Numbered from the stretch's first letter, positions 25,637 through 34,663 are shown. The stretch is 64,000 bases of DNA from Mycoplasmatota bacterium (GCA_022771205.1 JALFCF010000007.1:1-64000), one strand, 5' to 3'. Notes: generated by a model from the sequence alone, not told the origin. Numbers and translations are program-made.

Positions 25637-27292
25637 ATGATTGAAACAATAGAAGTAGAAATAAAAGGAAAAAAGTATCAAATGAGTAAAGGAATGTCTT
25701 TAGAAGAAATTTCTACAGAATTCCAAAAAGATTTTAAATATCCCATTTTATTGGCAAAAGTAAATAATAGACTAAGAGAACTTACAAAAACTATAGAAGA
25801 AGATTCGATAATTGAATTTTTAGATTTAACTTCAAAAGAGGGAAACAGTACACATATTAGTGGACTTACTTATGTGTTGTTATACGCAGTAAAGAAATTA
25901 TTTGGAGAAGAAGCAGACATTATTGTACAGCATTCATTAGACAAAGGAATATATATAGAGACAACATTTAAATTAACAGAAAACAGAATAAAAAATATCA
26001 AAGATACTATGAGAAAAATAATAGATGCAGATACTCCAATTATTAGAAGCACAGTGGATAGAACAGAAGCAATTAAGTATTTTAAGAGTAAAAATGATTC
26101 ATCTAAAGCTGGAGTTTTATCATATACAACAAACGGATATGTAACTTTATATCGATTAGGAAATTACTATAATTATTTTTATAATCAAATGCCAACTTCT
26201 ACTGGAAAAGTAAAAGATTTTGATTTAACGTATGTAAAAGAAAATGGGTTTATTCTACAATTTCCAACTGTTTATACGCCTGATAAGATTCCAACTTATA
26301 AACATCACCCACATATGTTCGAAGTGTTCCAAGAATATAGAGATTGGGCAAAAATTATTGGTGTAGAAAATTCAGTTGATTTGAATAGACTAGTATCCTT
26401 AGGAAAAATTAATGATCTAATTCGTATTGATGAGACTCTTCAAAGTAATCGTTTGCTAAATTTAGCAAAGGAAATAAACAAAAGAAGAAAGGATATTAAA
26501 ATAGTTTTAATGGCCGGTCCATCATCATCAGGAAAGACAACAACATCTAGAAAACTAAGAATGTATTTAGAAAGCTTTGGATTACATCCTAGAGTTTTAT
26601 CAATGGATGACTACTTTGTCGAAAGAGATGAAAATCCAATAGACGAAAATGGTAATCCAGACTATGAATGCTTAGAAGCTATAGATTTAAAATTGTTTGA
26701 TAAACAAGTGGAAGAACTATTAAGTGGAAAAACTATTAAAATTCCAACTTATAACTTTCCATTAGGGACAAAAGAGTATAAAAGTGAAATGAGCTTAGGT
26801 CAAGAAGATATTTTATTAATAGAAGGAATTCATGCATTGGATTCTAAAATATTAACTAATATACCAAGAAATAAAAAATATAAAATTTATATATCTGCTC
26901 TAACAGAATTAAATATTGATAATCATAATCGTGTATCCACATCGGATAATAGAATGCTAAGAAGAATGGTTAGAGATAATCGTACTAGAAATAATAATGT
27001 AGAACATACTTTAAAAGCATGGCACAGTGTAAGAAAAGGAGAAGAAAAATATATCTTCCCATATCAAGATGATGCAGACTTTACCTTTAACTCTGCTTTA
27101 ATTTATGAAATAGGAGTATTAAAAACATATGTAGAACCATTATTATATGCAGTTCCACAAGATTCTCCATATTATGCTGAAGCAAAAAGACTAATTGAAT
27201 TTTTGCGATTATTCTTACCAATCCCTGCAGATGTAATTCCACAAGACTCAATATTAAGAGAGTTTATTGGTGGAAGTTGTTTTCATGAATAA
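25637..27292 (+). CDS. TGS/ThrRS-like N-terminus fused to uridine-kinase-like P-loop kinase
   Basis: The 551-residue protein has a TGS-like domain (about 1-65) and a second domain resembling the threonyl/alanyl-tRNA synthetase additional domain (about 70-200). A phosphoribulokinase/uridine kinase domain (about 285-500) follows, with P-loop MAGPSSSGKTTTSRKL, MDDYFVERDENP and LLIEGIHAL. This architecture is a known Firmicutes nucleoside-kinase-like family whose exact substrate is unsettled. Metal-binding His of the editing domain are not evident, so the first half is probably a binding module. It is monocistronic, divergent from clpP, with GAGGGTGA before the ATG. Confidence 0.8.
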   Translation: MIETIEVEIKGKKYQMSKGMSLEEISTEFQKDFKYPILLAKVNNRLRELTKTIEEDSIIEFLDLTSKEGNSTHISGLTYVLLYAVKKLFGEEADIIVQHSLDKGIYIETTFKLTENRIKNIKDTMRKIIDADTPIIRSTVDRTEAIKYFKSKNDSSKAGVLSYTTNGYVTLYRLGNYYNYFYNQMPTSTGKVKDFDLTYVKENGFILQFPTVYTPDKIPTYKHHPHMFEVFQEYRDWAKIIGVENSVDLNRLVSLGKINDLIRIDETLQSNRLLNLAKEINKRRKDIKIVLMAGPSSSGKTTTSRKLRMYLESFGLHPRVLSMDDYFVERDENPIDENGNPDYECLEAIDLKLFDKQVEELLSGKTIKIPTYNFPLGTKEYKSEMSLGQEDILLIEGIHALDSKILTNIPRNKKYKIYISALTELNIDNHNRVSTSDNRMLRRMVRDNRTRNNNVEHTLKAWHSVRKGEEKYIFPYQDDADFTFNSALIYEIGVLKTYVEPLLYAVPQDSPYYAEAKRLIEFLRLFLPIPADVIPQDSILREFIGGSCFHE

Positions 27293-27297
27293 AAAGT

Positions 27298-27326
27298 AAA
27301 TATCCACAGAATCTGTGGATATTTTT
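27298..27326 (+). terminator. Terminator of the kinase-like gene
   Basis: A 13-bp stem, AAATATCCACAGA (27298-27310) with TCTGTGGATATTT (27312-27324), then T residues. Confidence 0.88.
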
Positions 27327-27360
27327 TACGACAAAAAAGTGTCAAAAACATATGAATATA

Positions 27361-27389
27361 TTGAAACAAAAAATAGAAAACTATATAAT
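27361..27389 (+). promoter_or_regulatory. Promoter of gap
   Basis: TTGAAA (27361-27366), 17-nt spacer, TATAAT (27384-27389), 22 nt before the start codon. Near-consensus sigma-A promoter. Confidence 0.8.
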
Positions 27390-27410
27390 GAAAATAAAGG
27401 AGGAATAGAA

Positions 27411-28415
27411 ATGGTAAGAGTTGCAATTAATGGATTCGGAAGAATCGGAAGACTTGCATTTCGTTTAATGGAAGAAGATCCAGATTTTGAAATAGTTGCT
27501 ATCAACGACTTAGCAGATGCTGAGCAATTAGCATATTTATTAAAATATGATACAAATCATAGAAATTACAGAATTGATGAAATTCATAGTGAAGGAGATA
27601 ATATTGTAGTAGGAGATAGAAGTATAAAAATATATGCTGAAACAGATCCTACTAACTTACCATGGAAAGATCTAGACATTGATGTAGTATTAGAATGTAC
27701 TGGTAAGTTTACATCAGAAGAAAAAGCTATGGCTCATATTAATGCTGGAGCAAAAAAAGTTATTATTTCAGCACCAGCAAAAGGAAATATTAAAACAATC
27801 GTATATAATGTTAACCATATGATTTTAAATGGTGATGAAAAAATTATTTCAGCAGCAAGCTGTACTACAAACTGTCTTGCACCAGTAGTAGATGTATTAG
27901 ACAAAGAATTTGGTATTGTAAAAGGATATATGACAACAGTTCATGCTTATACAAATGACCAAGCTACATTAGATGTACCTCATAAAAAGGGAATCAAAGC
28001 ACGTCGTGGTAGAGCATGTGCTGCTAATATCGTACCAGCATCAACTGGAGCAGCTTCTGCAATTGGAAAGGTTTGTCCAAATCTAGATGGAAAACTAGAT
28101 GGAGCAGCAATGCGTGTGCCTGTGCCAACAGGTTCAGTAATCGATTTAGTTCTTGAATTCGAAAAAAACACAACTGCTGAAGAGATTAATGCTGTATTAA
28201 AAGGAGCACAAAATGAAACTTTACAATATACAGATGATCCAATTGTTTCAAGCGATGTAATTGGAAGACATTGTGGTTCTTTAGTAGATGGATTATCAAC
28301 CAGTGTTTTAGAAGTAGAAGGAAAACAATTGGCTAGAGTTGTTTCTTGGTATGACAATGAAATGAGTTATACTGCACAACTGGTAAGAACTGCTAAATAC
28401 CTAATGGAGCAATAA
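27411..28415 (+). CDS. gap: Glyceraldehyde-3-phosphate dehydrogenase, NAD-type
   Basis: It oxidises glyceraldehyde 3-phosphate to 1,3-bisphosphoglycerate with NAD. The 334-residue protein has the dinucleotide motif INGFGRIGRLAFR, the catalytic Cys in SAASCTTNCLAP (near 155), the phosphate-site RRGRACAANIVPASTGAA, and WYDNEMSY near the C-terminus. The start is the ATG at 27411 with AAAGGAGG upstream. A longer frame from a GTG at 27315 starts inside the upstream terminator and crosses the promoter, so it is rejected. First gene of the glycolytic block; no cggR regulator precedes it. Confidence 0.96.
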   Translation: MVRVAINGFGRIGRLAFRLMEEDPDFEIVAINDLADAEQLAYLLKYDTNHRNYRIDEIHSEGDNIVVGDRSIKIYAETDPTNLPWKDLDIDVVLECTGKFTSEEKAMAHINAGAKKVIISAPAKGNIKTIVYNVNHMILNGDEKIISAASCTTNCLAPVVDVLDKEFGIVKGYMTTVHAYTNDQATLDVPHKKGIKARRGRACAANIVPASTGAASAIGKVCPNLDGKLDGAAMRVPVPTGSVIDLVLEFEKNTTAEEINAVLKGAQNETLQYTDDPIVSSDVIGRHCGSLVDGLSTSVLEVEGKQLARVVSWYDNEMSYTAQLVRTAKYLMEQ

Positions 28416-28440
28416 AAAAGAAGGCAACTTCTTTTTTTTC
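28414..28440 (+). terminator. Terminator between gap and pgk
   Basis: AAAAAAGAAG (28414-28423) pairs with CTTCTTTTTT (28428-28437) around a GCAA tetraloop. The T-tract may also act as a weak -35 for the TATACT (28455-28460) of pgk. Confidence 0.82.
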
Positions 28441-28484
28441 ATAAAAAAAGATGTTATACTGAACATAGATAGGAGAAGATAGCC

Positions 28485-29657
28485 ATGAAGACGATAAAAG
28501 ATGTAAATTTAGAAAATAAAAAAGTGTTAATTCGTTGTGATTTTAATGTTCCAATGAAGGAAGGAAAAATAGTAGATGATACTAGAATTACTGCAGCACT
28601 ACCTACAATTCAATATGCATTGGATAATAATGCAAAGGTAATTCTATTTTCCCACTTAGGAAGAGTAAAAGAAGAAGCAGATTTGACAAAAAATAATTTG
28701 GCACCAGTTGCTAAAAGATTAGAAGAATTACTAAATAAGGCTGTAACATTTGTTGATGAGACTCGAGGAAAAAAGTTAGAAACTGCAATTGCTAATATGA
28801 ATAATAAAGATATTATTTTAGTACAAAATACAAGATATGAAGATTTAGATGGTAAAAAAGAGAGCAAAAATGATCCAGAACTTGGAGCTTATTGGGCATC
28901 ATTAGGTGACATTTTTGTAAATGATGCATTTGGTACTATACATAGAGCGCATGCTTCTAATGTAGGAATAGCATCTAACATAGAATCTTGTATAGGGTTT
29001 TTAATTGAAAAAGAACTAGCAGCTTTAAAAGAATTAGATAATCCTGCTCACCCTTTTGTAGTAGTATTAGGTGGTGCTAAAGTAGCTGATAAAATTGGTG
29101 TAATTGAAAATTTAGTAAAAAAAGCTGATAAGATTTTAATAGGTGGAGGAATGGCTTTTACATTCTTAAAAGCAGAAGGATATGAAATTGGAAATTCTTT
29201 ATTGGATGAAGAAAATATAGAGTTTTGCAAAAAGATTGTAGAAGAATATCCAGAAAAAATAGTATTGCCGGTGGATGCAGCTGTAACAACAGAATACAGT
29301 GAGAATGAAGAATACAAGGTAAAAGATATTAACAATTTAGAATATAATGAAATGGGACTAGATATTGGACCGAATACAGAAAAATTATTTGAAAACTATT
29401 TAAAAGAAGCTAATATTGCTGTATGGAATGGACCACTAGGTGTATATGAGTTTGAAAAGTATAAACAAGGAACAAATCATATTTTACAATTTGTAGTAGA
29501 TAATAATATTAAAATAATTTTAGGCGGTGGAGATATAGTTGCTGCAGCCTCTACAGCAGGATACAAAGATAAAGTGTACCACGCATCAACAGGAGGAGGA
29601 GCGACACTAGAATATCTAGAAGGAAAGACTCTACCAGGATTGGAAGCTATAAAGTAA
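28485..29657 (+). CDS. pgk: Phosphoglycerate kinase
   Basis: It transfers phosphate from 1,3-bisphosphoglycerate to ADP. The 390-residue protein has the N-terminal substrate region RCDFNVPMKEGKIVDDTRI, the basic-patch SHLGR, then VVLGGAKVADKIGVI, and the nucleotide-site WNGPLGVYEFE and GGGDIVAAAS near the C-terminus. AGGAGAAG lies before the ATG. It is directly followed by a GNAT-like gene with no intergenic space and then tpiA, forming an operon. Confidence 0.96.
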   Translation: MKTIKDVNLENKKVLIRCDFNVPMKEGKIVDDTRITAALPTIQYALDNNAKVILFSHLGRVKEEADLTKNNLAPVAKRLEELLNKAVTFVDETRGKKLETAIANMNNKDIILVQNTRYEDLDGKKESKNDPELGAYWASLGDIFVNDAFGTIHRAHASNVGIASNIESCIGFLIEKELAALKELDNPAHPFVVVLGGAKVADKIGVIENLVKKADKILIGGGMAFTFLKAEGYEIGNSLLDEENIEFCKKIVEEYPEKIVLPVDAAVTTEYSENEEYKVKDINNLEYNEMGLDIGPNTEKLFENYLKEANIAVWNGPLGVYEFEKYKQGTNHILQFVVDNNIKIILGGGDIVAAASTAGYKDKVYHASTGGGATLEYLEGKTLPGLEAIK

Positions 29658-30149
29658 ATGAAAGAACAAGTTGTTGTTGCCACTCCATATAATGATGAAC
29701 ATATAAGATTAATAGAAGAATATGAAAGCAGAAATGACTTAAAAAATTCCACTTCAGAGTATCTGCAAAAAACAAGATATATGATGTCTGAAATAGACTA
29801 TAAACAACTAGAACAAGAACGACCAGAGATTCTAAAGACATTACTTTTACTAAGGGGTGATAAAATTATAACAGTAGCCCATCTAGTAGGAGAAAAGGAC
29901 AGAAAAGTGTGTCAGATGACAATAGATAATACAACTTCTCCAAAATGGCAAGAGAAAATGCTAGAAGAAGCAGAGAATTATGCATTTACTACTTTAGGTA
30001 TGGAAGAAGTTGTATTGTTTCAAGATGGCACACAAATTCCAACAACTTATTTTTCTAATCATGAGTTTGATAATTTAGGTGTAGAGTATGGAATGCAAGT
30101 ATATATGAAATCAAGAAATATAGAAAAAAATACCACATATCAAATATAG
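29658..30149 (+). CDS. Hypothetical protein, possible GNAT-fold N-acetyltransferase-like
   Basis: The 163-residue protein begins at the ATG immediately after the pgk stop, with 13 nt to tpiA, so it is cotranscribed with two glycolytic enzymes. The pattern (strand ...IITVAHLVGEKDRKVCQMTIDN, then helix KMLEEAENYAFTTLGMEEVVLF, then FDNLGVEYGMQVYMKSR) resembles a GNAT fold. A clear acetyl-CoA pyrophosphate loop (R/QxxGxG/A) is not seen, so activity is doubtful. I do not recognise a named family. Its fixed position may indicate a modifier of glycolytic enzymes; that is inference only. Confidence 0.5.
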   Translation: MKEQVVVATPYNDEHIRLIEEYESRNDLKNSTSEYLQKTRYMMSEIDYKQLEQERPEILKTLLLLRGDKIITVAHLVGEKDRKVCQMTIDNTTSPKWQEKMLEEAENYAFTTLGMEEVVLFQDGTQIPTTYFSNHEFDNLGVEYGMQVYMKSRNIEKNTTYQI

Positions 30150-30162
30150 AAGGAATGATTAA

Positions 30163-30864
30163 ATGATTATTGCACTAAATAACAAATGTAATTTAACAAA
30201 AGAAAAGTTTATAGAATATCAAGAAGAATTACAAAAAATAAAGACGGATATGACATTAATACTATGTCCAACAAATGTTTTTATTGGAGAAATCAACTCA
30301 CCGACTATGGAGGTGGGAGCTCAAAATGTAAGTTGCACAGAGTGTGGTGCATATACAGGTGAAGTATCATCATCACAATTGAAATCAATGGGGGTAAAAT
30401 ACTGTATTGTTGGACACTCAGAGAGAAGAAAATATCAACATGAAAAAGATGATGAAATAAATAAGAAAGTTAAATTATTATTAAATCAAGAAATAACTCC
30501 AATTATCTGTGTTGGTGAAGAAAAAGAAGACCGTGAAAATAACAATCAAAATAAAGTGATTATAAAAGAATTAGAAGAGGATTTAAAAGAATTAACTGAA
30601 GAAGAAAAGAAAAAAGTAATAATTGCATACGAACCAATTTGGGCTATCGGTACGGGATTAACTCCAAGTAATAATGAAATAGAAGAAATAATAAATTTAA
30701 TTAAACATTATTTGCCAAATACTAAAGTATTATATGGCGGAAGTGCGAATGAAAATAATATAGAAGAACTAAAAGAAATATCTTCAATAGATGGTTATTT
30801 ACTAGGAGGCTTAAGTTTAAAACCAGAAAAATTAGACATATTTCTAAAAAAAATAAAAAATTAG
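30163..30864 (+). CDS. tpiA: Triosephosphate isomerase
   Basis: It interconverts dihydroxyacetone phosphate and glyceraldehyde 3-phosphate. The 233-residue protein keeps the catalytic His in IVGHSERRKY (near residue 86), the catalytic Glu in AYEPIWAIGTG (near 155) and phosphate-binding VLYGGSAN. The N-terminal block usually reading GNWKMN is altered to LNNKCN, keeping the essential Asn and Lys, and the protein is slightly short. AGGAATGA precedes the ATG. Last gene of the pgk operon, ended by a terminator. Confidence 0.93.
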   Translation: MIIALNNKCNLTKEKFIEYQEELQKIKTDMTLILCPTNVFIGEINSPTMEVGAQNVSCTECGAYTGEVSSSQLKSMGVKYCIVGHSERRKYQHEKDDEINKKVKLLLNQEITPIICVGEEKEDRENNNQNKVIIKELEEDLKELTEEEKKKVIIAYEPIWAIGTGLTPSNNEIEEIINLIKHYLPNTKVLYGGSANENNIEELKEISSIDGYLLGGLSLKPEKLDIFLKKIKN

Positions 30865-30903
30865 ACAAATTAGACAGTTTCGACAAAACTTGTCTTTTTT
30901 TTC
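30863..30903 (+). terminator. Terminator after tpiA
   Basis: AGACAA (30863-30868) pairs with TTGTCT (30890-30895) with an inner AGTTT/AAACT helix, then a T-tract. Confidence 0.7.
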
Positions 30904-30928
30904 TCTATCATTTTTAGACAAGCTAGTA

Positions 30929-30934
30929 TATAAT
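30929..30934 (+). promoter_or_regulatory. -10 box of spo0A
   Basis: TATAAT, 31 nt before the start codon. No good sigma-A -35 at 17 nt, so an activator or alternative sigma factor may be needed. Confidence 0.45.
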
Positions 30935-30965
30935 GAAAATACATGCAGTACTGAGAGGAGAACAA

Positions 30966-31739
30966 ATGAAAAAGACAAGAGTATTAGTAGTAGACGACAA
31001 TAAGAGTTTAGTGGGAATGATTAAAGAATATTTTAAGGAACGCCCTGAAGTGACAATTTCCTTAGAAGCCTATGATGGGGCAGAAGGTATTCGTCTAATA
31101 GAGAAAAAACAAGAAGAATATGATATCATTCTATTAGACTTGATCATGCCAAACAAAGATGGAGTAGCAGTACTGGAATATATGAAAAAGAAGTCAATAG
31201 ATAAGAAAGTAATAGTATTAACTTCTTATAATACACAAGATATGATAAGAAAGGTTTCAGAATTAGGAGTAAATTATTTTATATTGAAACCATTTGAATT
31301 AGAGGATTTAGAAAAAAGAATTTTAGAAGTTTCAGCAGGAGTAAAGTTTGGTGGAAAAGAAATAGATGTATATCATAATAATTTGCAAATTGCAATAACG
31401 AAAACACTACATGAACTAGGTGTTCCATCACATATCAAAGGATACCAATATATTAGAGAAAGCATTTCGTTAGTTTATGAAAGACCAGAAATCATTGGGG
31501 GAATTACAAAAGAATTATATCCAGAAGTAGCAAAGAAATTCAATACAACAGTTTCGAGAGTTGAAAGAGCTATACGACATGCTATTGAGGTAAGTTGGAA
31601 TAGAGGAAACTGGGACTTAATGGAAGAAATATTCGGACATAGTGTAGATATTGATAAAGCTAAACCAACTAATTCAGAATTTATTATTACAGTGGCAGAC
31701 AAATTAAGATTAGAATTTAGTAAGCCATTAGCCAATTAA
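30966..31739 (+). CDS. spo0A: Sporulation response regulator Spo0A
   Basis: Spo0A is the phosphorelay-controlled master switch for entry into sporulation. The 257-residue protein has a receiver domain (about 1-125) with the acidic pair VDDN, phospho-acceptor Asp in [13 protein letters not shown] and Lys in FILKPFE. Its Spo0A-specific DNA-binding domain (about 145-257) has the recognition helix region [23 protein letters not shown] and the diagnostic [21 protein letters not shown] 30966 follows GAGAGGAG; an in-frame upstream ATG at 30933 overlaps the -10 box. Its presence strongly supports a spore-forming host. Confidence 0.95.
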   Translation: MKKTRVLVVDDNKSLVGMIKEYFKERPEVTISLEAYDGAEGIRLIEKKQEEYDIILLDLIMPNKDGVAVLEYMKKKSIDKKVIVLTSYNTQDMIRKVSELGVNYFILKPFELEDLEKRILEVSAGVKFGGKEIDVYHNNLQIAITKTLHELGVPSHIKGYQYIRESISLVYERPEIIGGITKELYPEVAKKFNTTVSRVERAIRHAIEVSWNRGNWDLMEEIFGHSVDIDKAKPTNSEFIITVADKLRLEFSKPLAN

Positions 31740-31761
31740 GACGAAGAGACGTCTTTTTTTT
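31738..31761 (+). terminator. Terminator after spo0A
   Basis: AAGACG (31738-31743) pairs with CGTCTT (31750-31755) around AAGAGA, then seven T residues. Confidence 0.75.
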
Positions 31762-31833
31762 ATCTCTTTAATTGACTTTTATACAGAAAAAAAGTATACT
31801 TATTTTATAAAATGTGTTGGGAGGGAACAAATT

Positions 31834-33111
31834 ATGGAACGAAAAATAGAGAATTTTTTTCACAAGTGGCAAAAAGATATTATTAGGAAACCATTAATCC
31901 TATATGGACCAAAACAAGTGGGAAAAAGTTACTCTGCTTTAGCTTTTGGAAAAACAAATTACAAAAATACAATCTATTTTAATACTAGTAATAATAAACC
32001 GTTAGAAGATTTATTTATTAAGGAAAAGTCAACAGAACGTATCATATTAAATTTATCCCTTCTTTCAGGAGAAACAATTTTACCAGAAGATACACTAATT
32101 ATCTTTGATAATGTAAATAGTGTAGAAATAGTAAAAGGTTTAAAATTATTTGGAAGTGAGCATAGTAAATATCATATAATAGCTATTACTTCAAGAAGAG
32201 AAAATCTGGCTATTTTTAAAGGTGAAGAGTTACAGTTTAAAAGTATGAATGAAATGGATTTTGAAGAATTTCTGTGGGCTAAAAATGAAAAAGCTTTAGC
32301 AGAATTAATTAGAGAATCTTTTACAAAACATAAAACATGTCCATTTCATAAATTAGCATTAGAGTTGTTTCAAGAATATTTGATGACAGGTGGATTACCA
32401 GAAGTAGTAGATGCTAACCTTGCTGGAAAAAGTGAGCAAGAAATAGACATTATTAAACAAAAAATATTAGAAGTATATGAGAGAGAATTAATCTGTTGCA
32501 AAACATTGATTGATATTCCGAGAGGTTTAGAAGTAATAGAATCACTTCCTGAGCAATTAAAAAAAGAAAACAAAAAATTTCAATATGGAGTGATTGGTGC
32601 GGGACGAAGAGCCAAAGAATATGAAAGTACCATTAATTTCTTGGTGAACAATCAAATAGTTTATAGGAGCTATAAAATTTCTAGTGTAAAATCGCCATTA
32701 AGCAGTTGCCGAGAAACAGATAGCTTTAAATTGTACTTGCCAGATGATGGGTTGCTATTTTCAATGCTACATGTAACATTGAAACAATTATTAAGTGATG
32801 AAAGAATAAAAGAGATACTATATGAAAATAGTATTGCCAAGACATTAGCGGAAGCCGGATATGGTTTATATTACTATCAATCTGAAGGGAAAGCAGAAGT
32901 AAATTTTGTAATCCAAAATAGGATGGGAAAAATTATACCAATAGAATTGATAACCAAAAGAGATTCTAAAGCTAAATCCCTAGCTGTGTTTATGAAGAAA
33001 TTTACAGTAACTGAAGCATATAGAGTAACAGAAAATAACTTTTCTACCAAAAAAGAAATTAGGTATATTCCAGTTTATGCTATGTTTTGTTTAAATGATA
33101 ATAGAATGTAA
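31834..33111 (+). CDS. AAA_14/DUF4143-family ATPase
   Basis: The 425-residue protein has an N-terminal P-loop ATPase: Walker A GPKQVGKS (25-32), Walker B TLIIFDNV with Asp-Asn where these proteins usually have Asp-Glu, sensor AITSRRENL, and the DFEEFLWA and YLMTGGLPEVV segments typical of AAA_14. Its C-terminal DUF4143 half (about 230-425) carries AEVNFVI...IIPIELITK, where the related PD-(D/E)xK core would read EVDFVI...IEVK. The Asp-to-Asn change suggests the nuclease-like site is dead. The biological role of this family is unknown. It lies between spo0A and gpmI, 12 nt before gpmI. Confidence 0.82.
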   Translation: MERKIENFFHKWQKDIIRKPLILYGPKQVGKSYSALAFGKTNYKNTIYFNTSNNKPLEDLFIKEKSTERIILNLSLLSGETILPEDTLIIFDNVNSVEIVKGLKLFGSEHSKYHIIAITSRRENLAIFKGEELQFKSMNEMDFEEFLWAKNEKALAELIRESFTKHKTCPFHKLALELFQEYLMTGGLPEVVDANLAGKSEQEIDIIKQKILEVYERELICCKTLIDIPRGLEVIESLPEQLKKENKKFQYGVIGAGRRAKEYESTINFLVNNQIVYRSYKISSVKSPLSSCRETDSFKLYLPDDGLLFSMLHVTLKQLLSDERIKEILYENSIAKTLAEAGYGLYYYQSEGKAEVNFVIQNRMGKIIPIELITKRDSKAKSLAVFMKKFTVTEAYRVTENNFSTKKEIRYIPVYAMFCLNDNRM

Positions 33112-33123
33112 GGAGACGATAAT

Positions 33124-34626
33124 ATGAAAAAACCGATAGTATTAGCAATTTTAGATGGATATGGATTAAGAAAAGAAACACATGGAAATGCAGTTGCTTT
33201 AGCAAAAAATCCAGTGTTTACAGAATTGTGGAATAATTATCCACATACAACCTTAATAGCTTCTGGACAGTTAGTAGGGCTTCCTAAAGGACAAATGGGA
33301 AATAGTGAAGTAGGGCACATGAATATAGGTGCTGGTAGAATAGTTTATCAGCCTTTAGAAATGATTAACAAAGCGATTGAAGATAAAGAGTTTTTTAATA
33401 ATGAAGAAATAAAAAAGATTATGGAACATGTTAAAAAAAATGATTCAAAGCTACATTTAATGGGACTTGTAAGTGATGGGGGAGTACATTCACATATAAA
33501 TCACCTATTAGCTTTATTAGATATGTGCAAATTGGAAGGTGTAAACAAGGTATATCTTCATTTATTTACGGATGGTAGAGATGTTCCTCCTAAAAGCGCT
33601 TATACCTACATAGAACAAGTAGAAAGAAAGTTGAAAGAGATAGGCTTTGGACAAATCGCCTCTATTTCAGGAAGATATTACGCTATGGATAGAGATAATA
33701 ACTATGATCGATTAATAAAGTCTTATGATGTCATTGTAAATAATAAAGGAGAAATAAACGAATCACCTAAGAAATATATTGAACAAAGTTATGAAAAAGA
33801 AGTTATTGATGAGTTCTTCCTACCTGCTAAATTTGTAGAAAACGGAAATATTGAAGAAAACGATGGGATTATAGCGTTCAATTTTAGAAAAGATAGATTA
33901 CGTGAATTAATGACCGCCATAACAAATCCAACAGCAGTGGAAATGGAAACTGTACACTTCAATAATGTTAAGACATTAACAATGATGCCAGTGGTTGAGT
34001 CCGTAAAAGCTCCTCATGCTTTTAATGACCCAGTATTAACAAATATTTTAGGAGAATATATTGAAAAACAAAATTTATCACAGTTAAGAATTGCAGAAAC
34101 AGAAAAATATGCTCATGTAACTTTCTTCTTTGATGGAGGAAAAGAAGTAGATTATAAAAACGAAAAGAAAATTTTAATTCCTTCTCCTAAAGTAGCAACA
34201 TATGATTTAAAGCCAGAAATGAGTGCAAATGAAGTTACAGAAAAATTACTAGAAGAATTAGGAGAAACAGATTTAGTAATCTTAAACTTTGCCAATGGTG
34301 ATATGGTTGGACATACAGGAGTTCTAGAAGCAGCAATTAAGGCCGTAGAAACAGTAGATAAAAATTTAAAACTAATTTATGATAAAGTAATAGAGTTAGA
34401 TGGAACATTAATTGTTACGGCAGATCATGGAAATTGTGAAGAAATGTTAGATGATAATGATAATATAGTAACATCTCATACGACAAATCCAGTACCATTC
34501 ATAATTACAAGAAATGATATTAAACTTCATGAAGGAAAGTTAGGAGATATAGCACCAACAATATTAGATTTGATGAATATAGAAAAACCAGAAGAAATGA
34601 CAGGAATAAGTTTAATAGAAAAATAA
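33124..34626 (+). CDS. gpmI: Phosphoglycerate mutase, cofactor-independent
   Basis: This Mn-dependent enzyme converts 3- to 2-phosphoglycerate; in spore-formers its Mn and pH dependence controls 3PGA storage in spores. The 500-residue alkaline-phosphatase-fold protein shows ILDGYGLRKETHGNAV, the catalytic Ser in GQMGNSEVGHMNIGAGR (near 62), HLFTDGRDVPP, RYYAMDRD, then the C-terminal metal motifs NFANGDMVGHTG and TADHGNCEEM. AAGGAGAC precedes the ATG. It is cotranscribed with the AAA/DUF4143 gene. Enolase is not in the window. Confidence 0.96.
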   Translation: MKKPIVLAILDGYGLRKETHGNAVALAKNPVFTELWNNYPHTTLIASGQLVGLPKGQMGNSEVGHMNIGAGRIVYQPLEMINKAIEDKEFFNNEEIKKIMEHVKKNDSKLHLMGLVSDGGVHSHINHLLALLDMCKLEGVNKVYLHLFTDGRDVPPKSAYTYIEQVERKLKEIGFGQIASISGRYYAMDRDNNYDRLIKSYDVIVNNKGEINESPKKYIEQSYEKEVIDEFFLPAKFVENGNIEENDGIIAFNFRKDRLRELMTAITNPTAVEMETVHFNNVKTLTMMPVVESVKAPHAFNDPVLTNILGEYIEKQNLSQLRIAETEKYAHVTFFFDGGKEVDYKNEKKILIPSPKVATYDLKPEMSANEVTEKLLEELGETDLVILNFANGDMVGHTGVLEAAIKAVETVDKNLKLIYDKVIELDGTLIVTADHGNCEEMLDDNDNIVTSHTTNPVPFIITRNDIKLHEGKLGDIAPTILDLMNIEKPEEMTGISLIEK

Positions 34627-34663
34627 AAGCAATGTTAAGAAATGTTTTCTTGCATTGCTTTTT
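34626..34663. terminator. Bidirectional terminator between gpmI and the XRE gene
   Basis: AAAGCAATG (34626-34634) pairs with CATTGCTTT (34653-34661), with a T-tract on each strand. The 3' end of the XRE gene lies inside it. Confidence 0.75.

Noticed and set aside
27315-27410. N-terminal extension of GAPDH from a GTG at 27315
   Set aside because: It begins inside the terminator and crosses the gap promoter; GAPDH starts normally at VRVAINGFGRIG with AAAGGAGG before ATG 27411.
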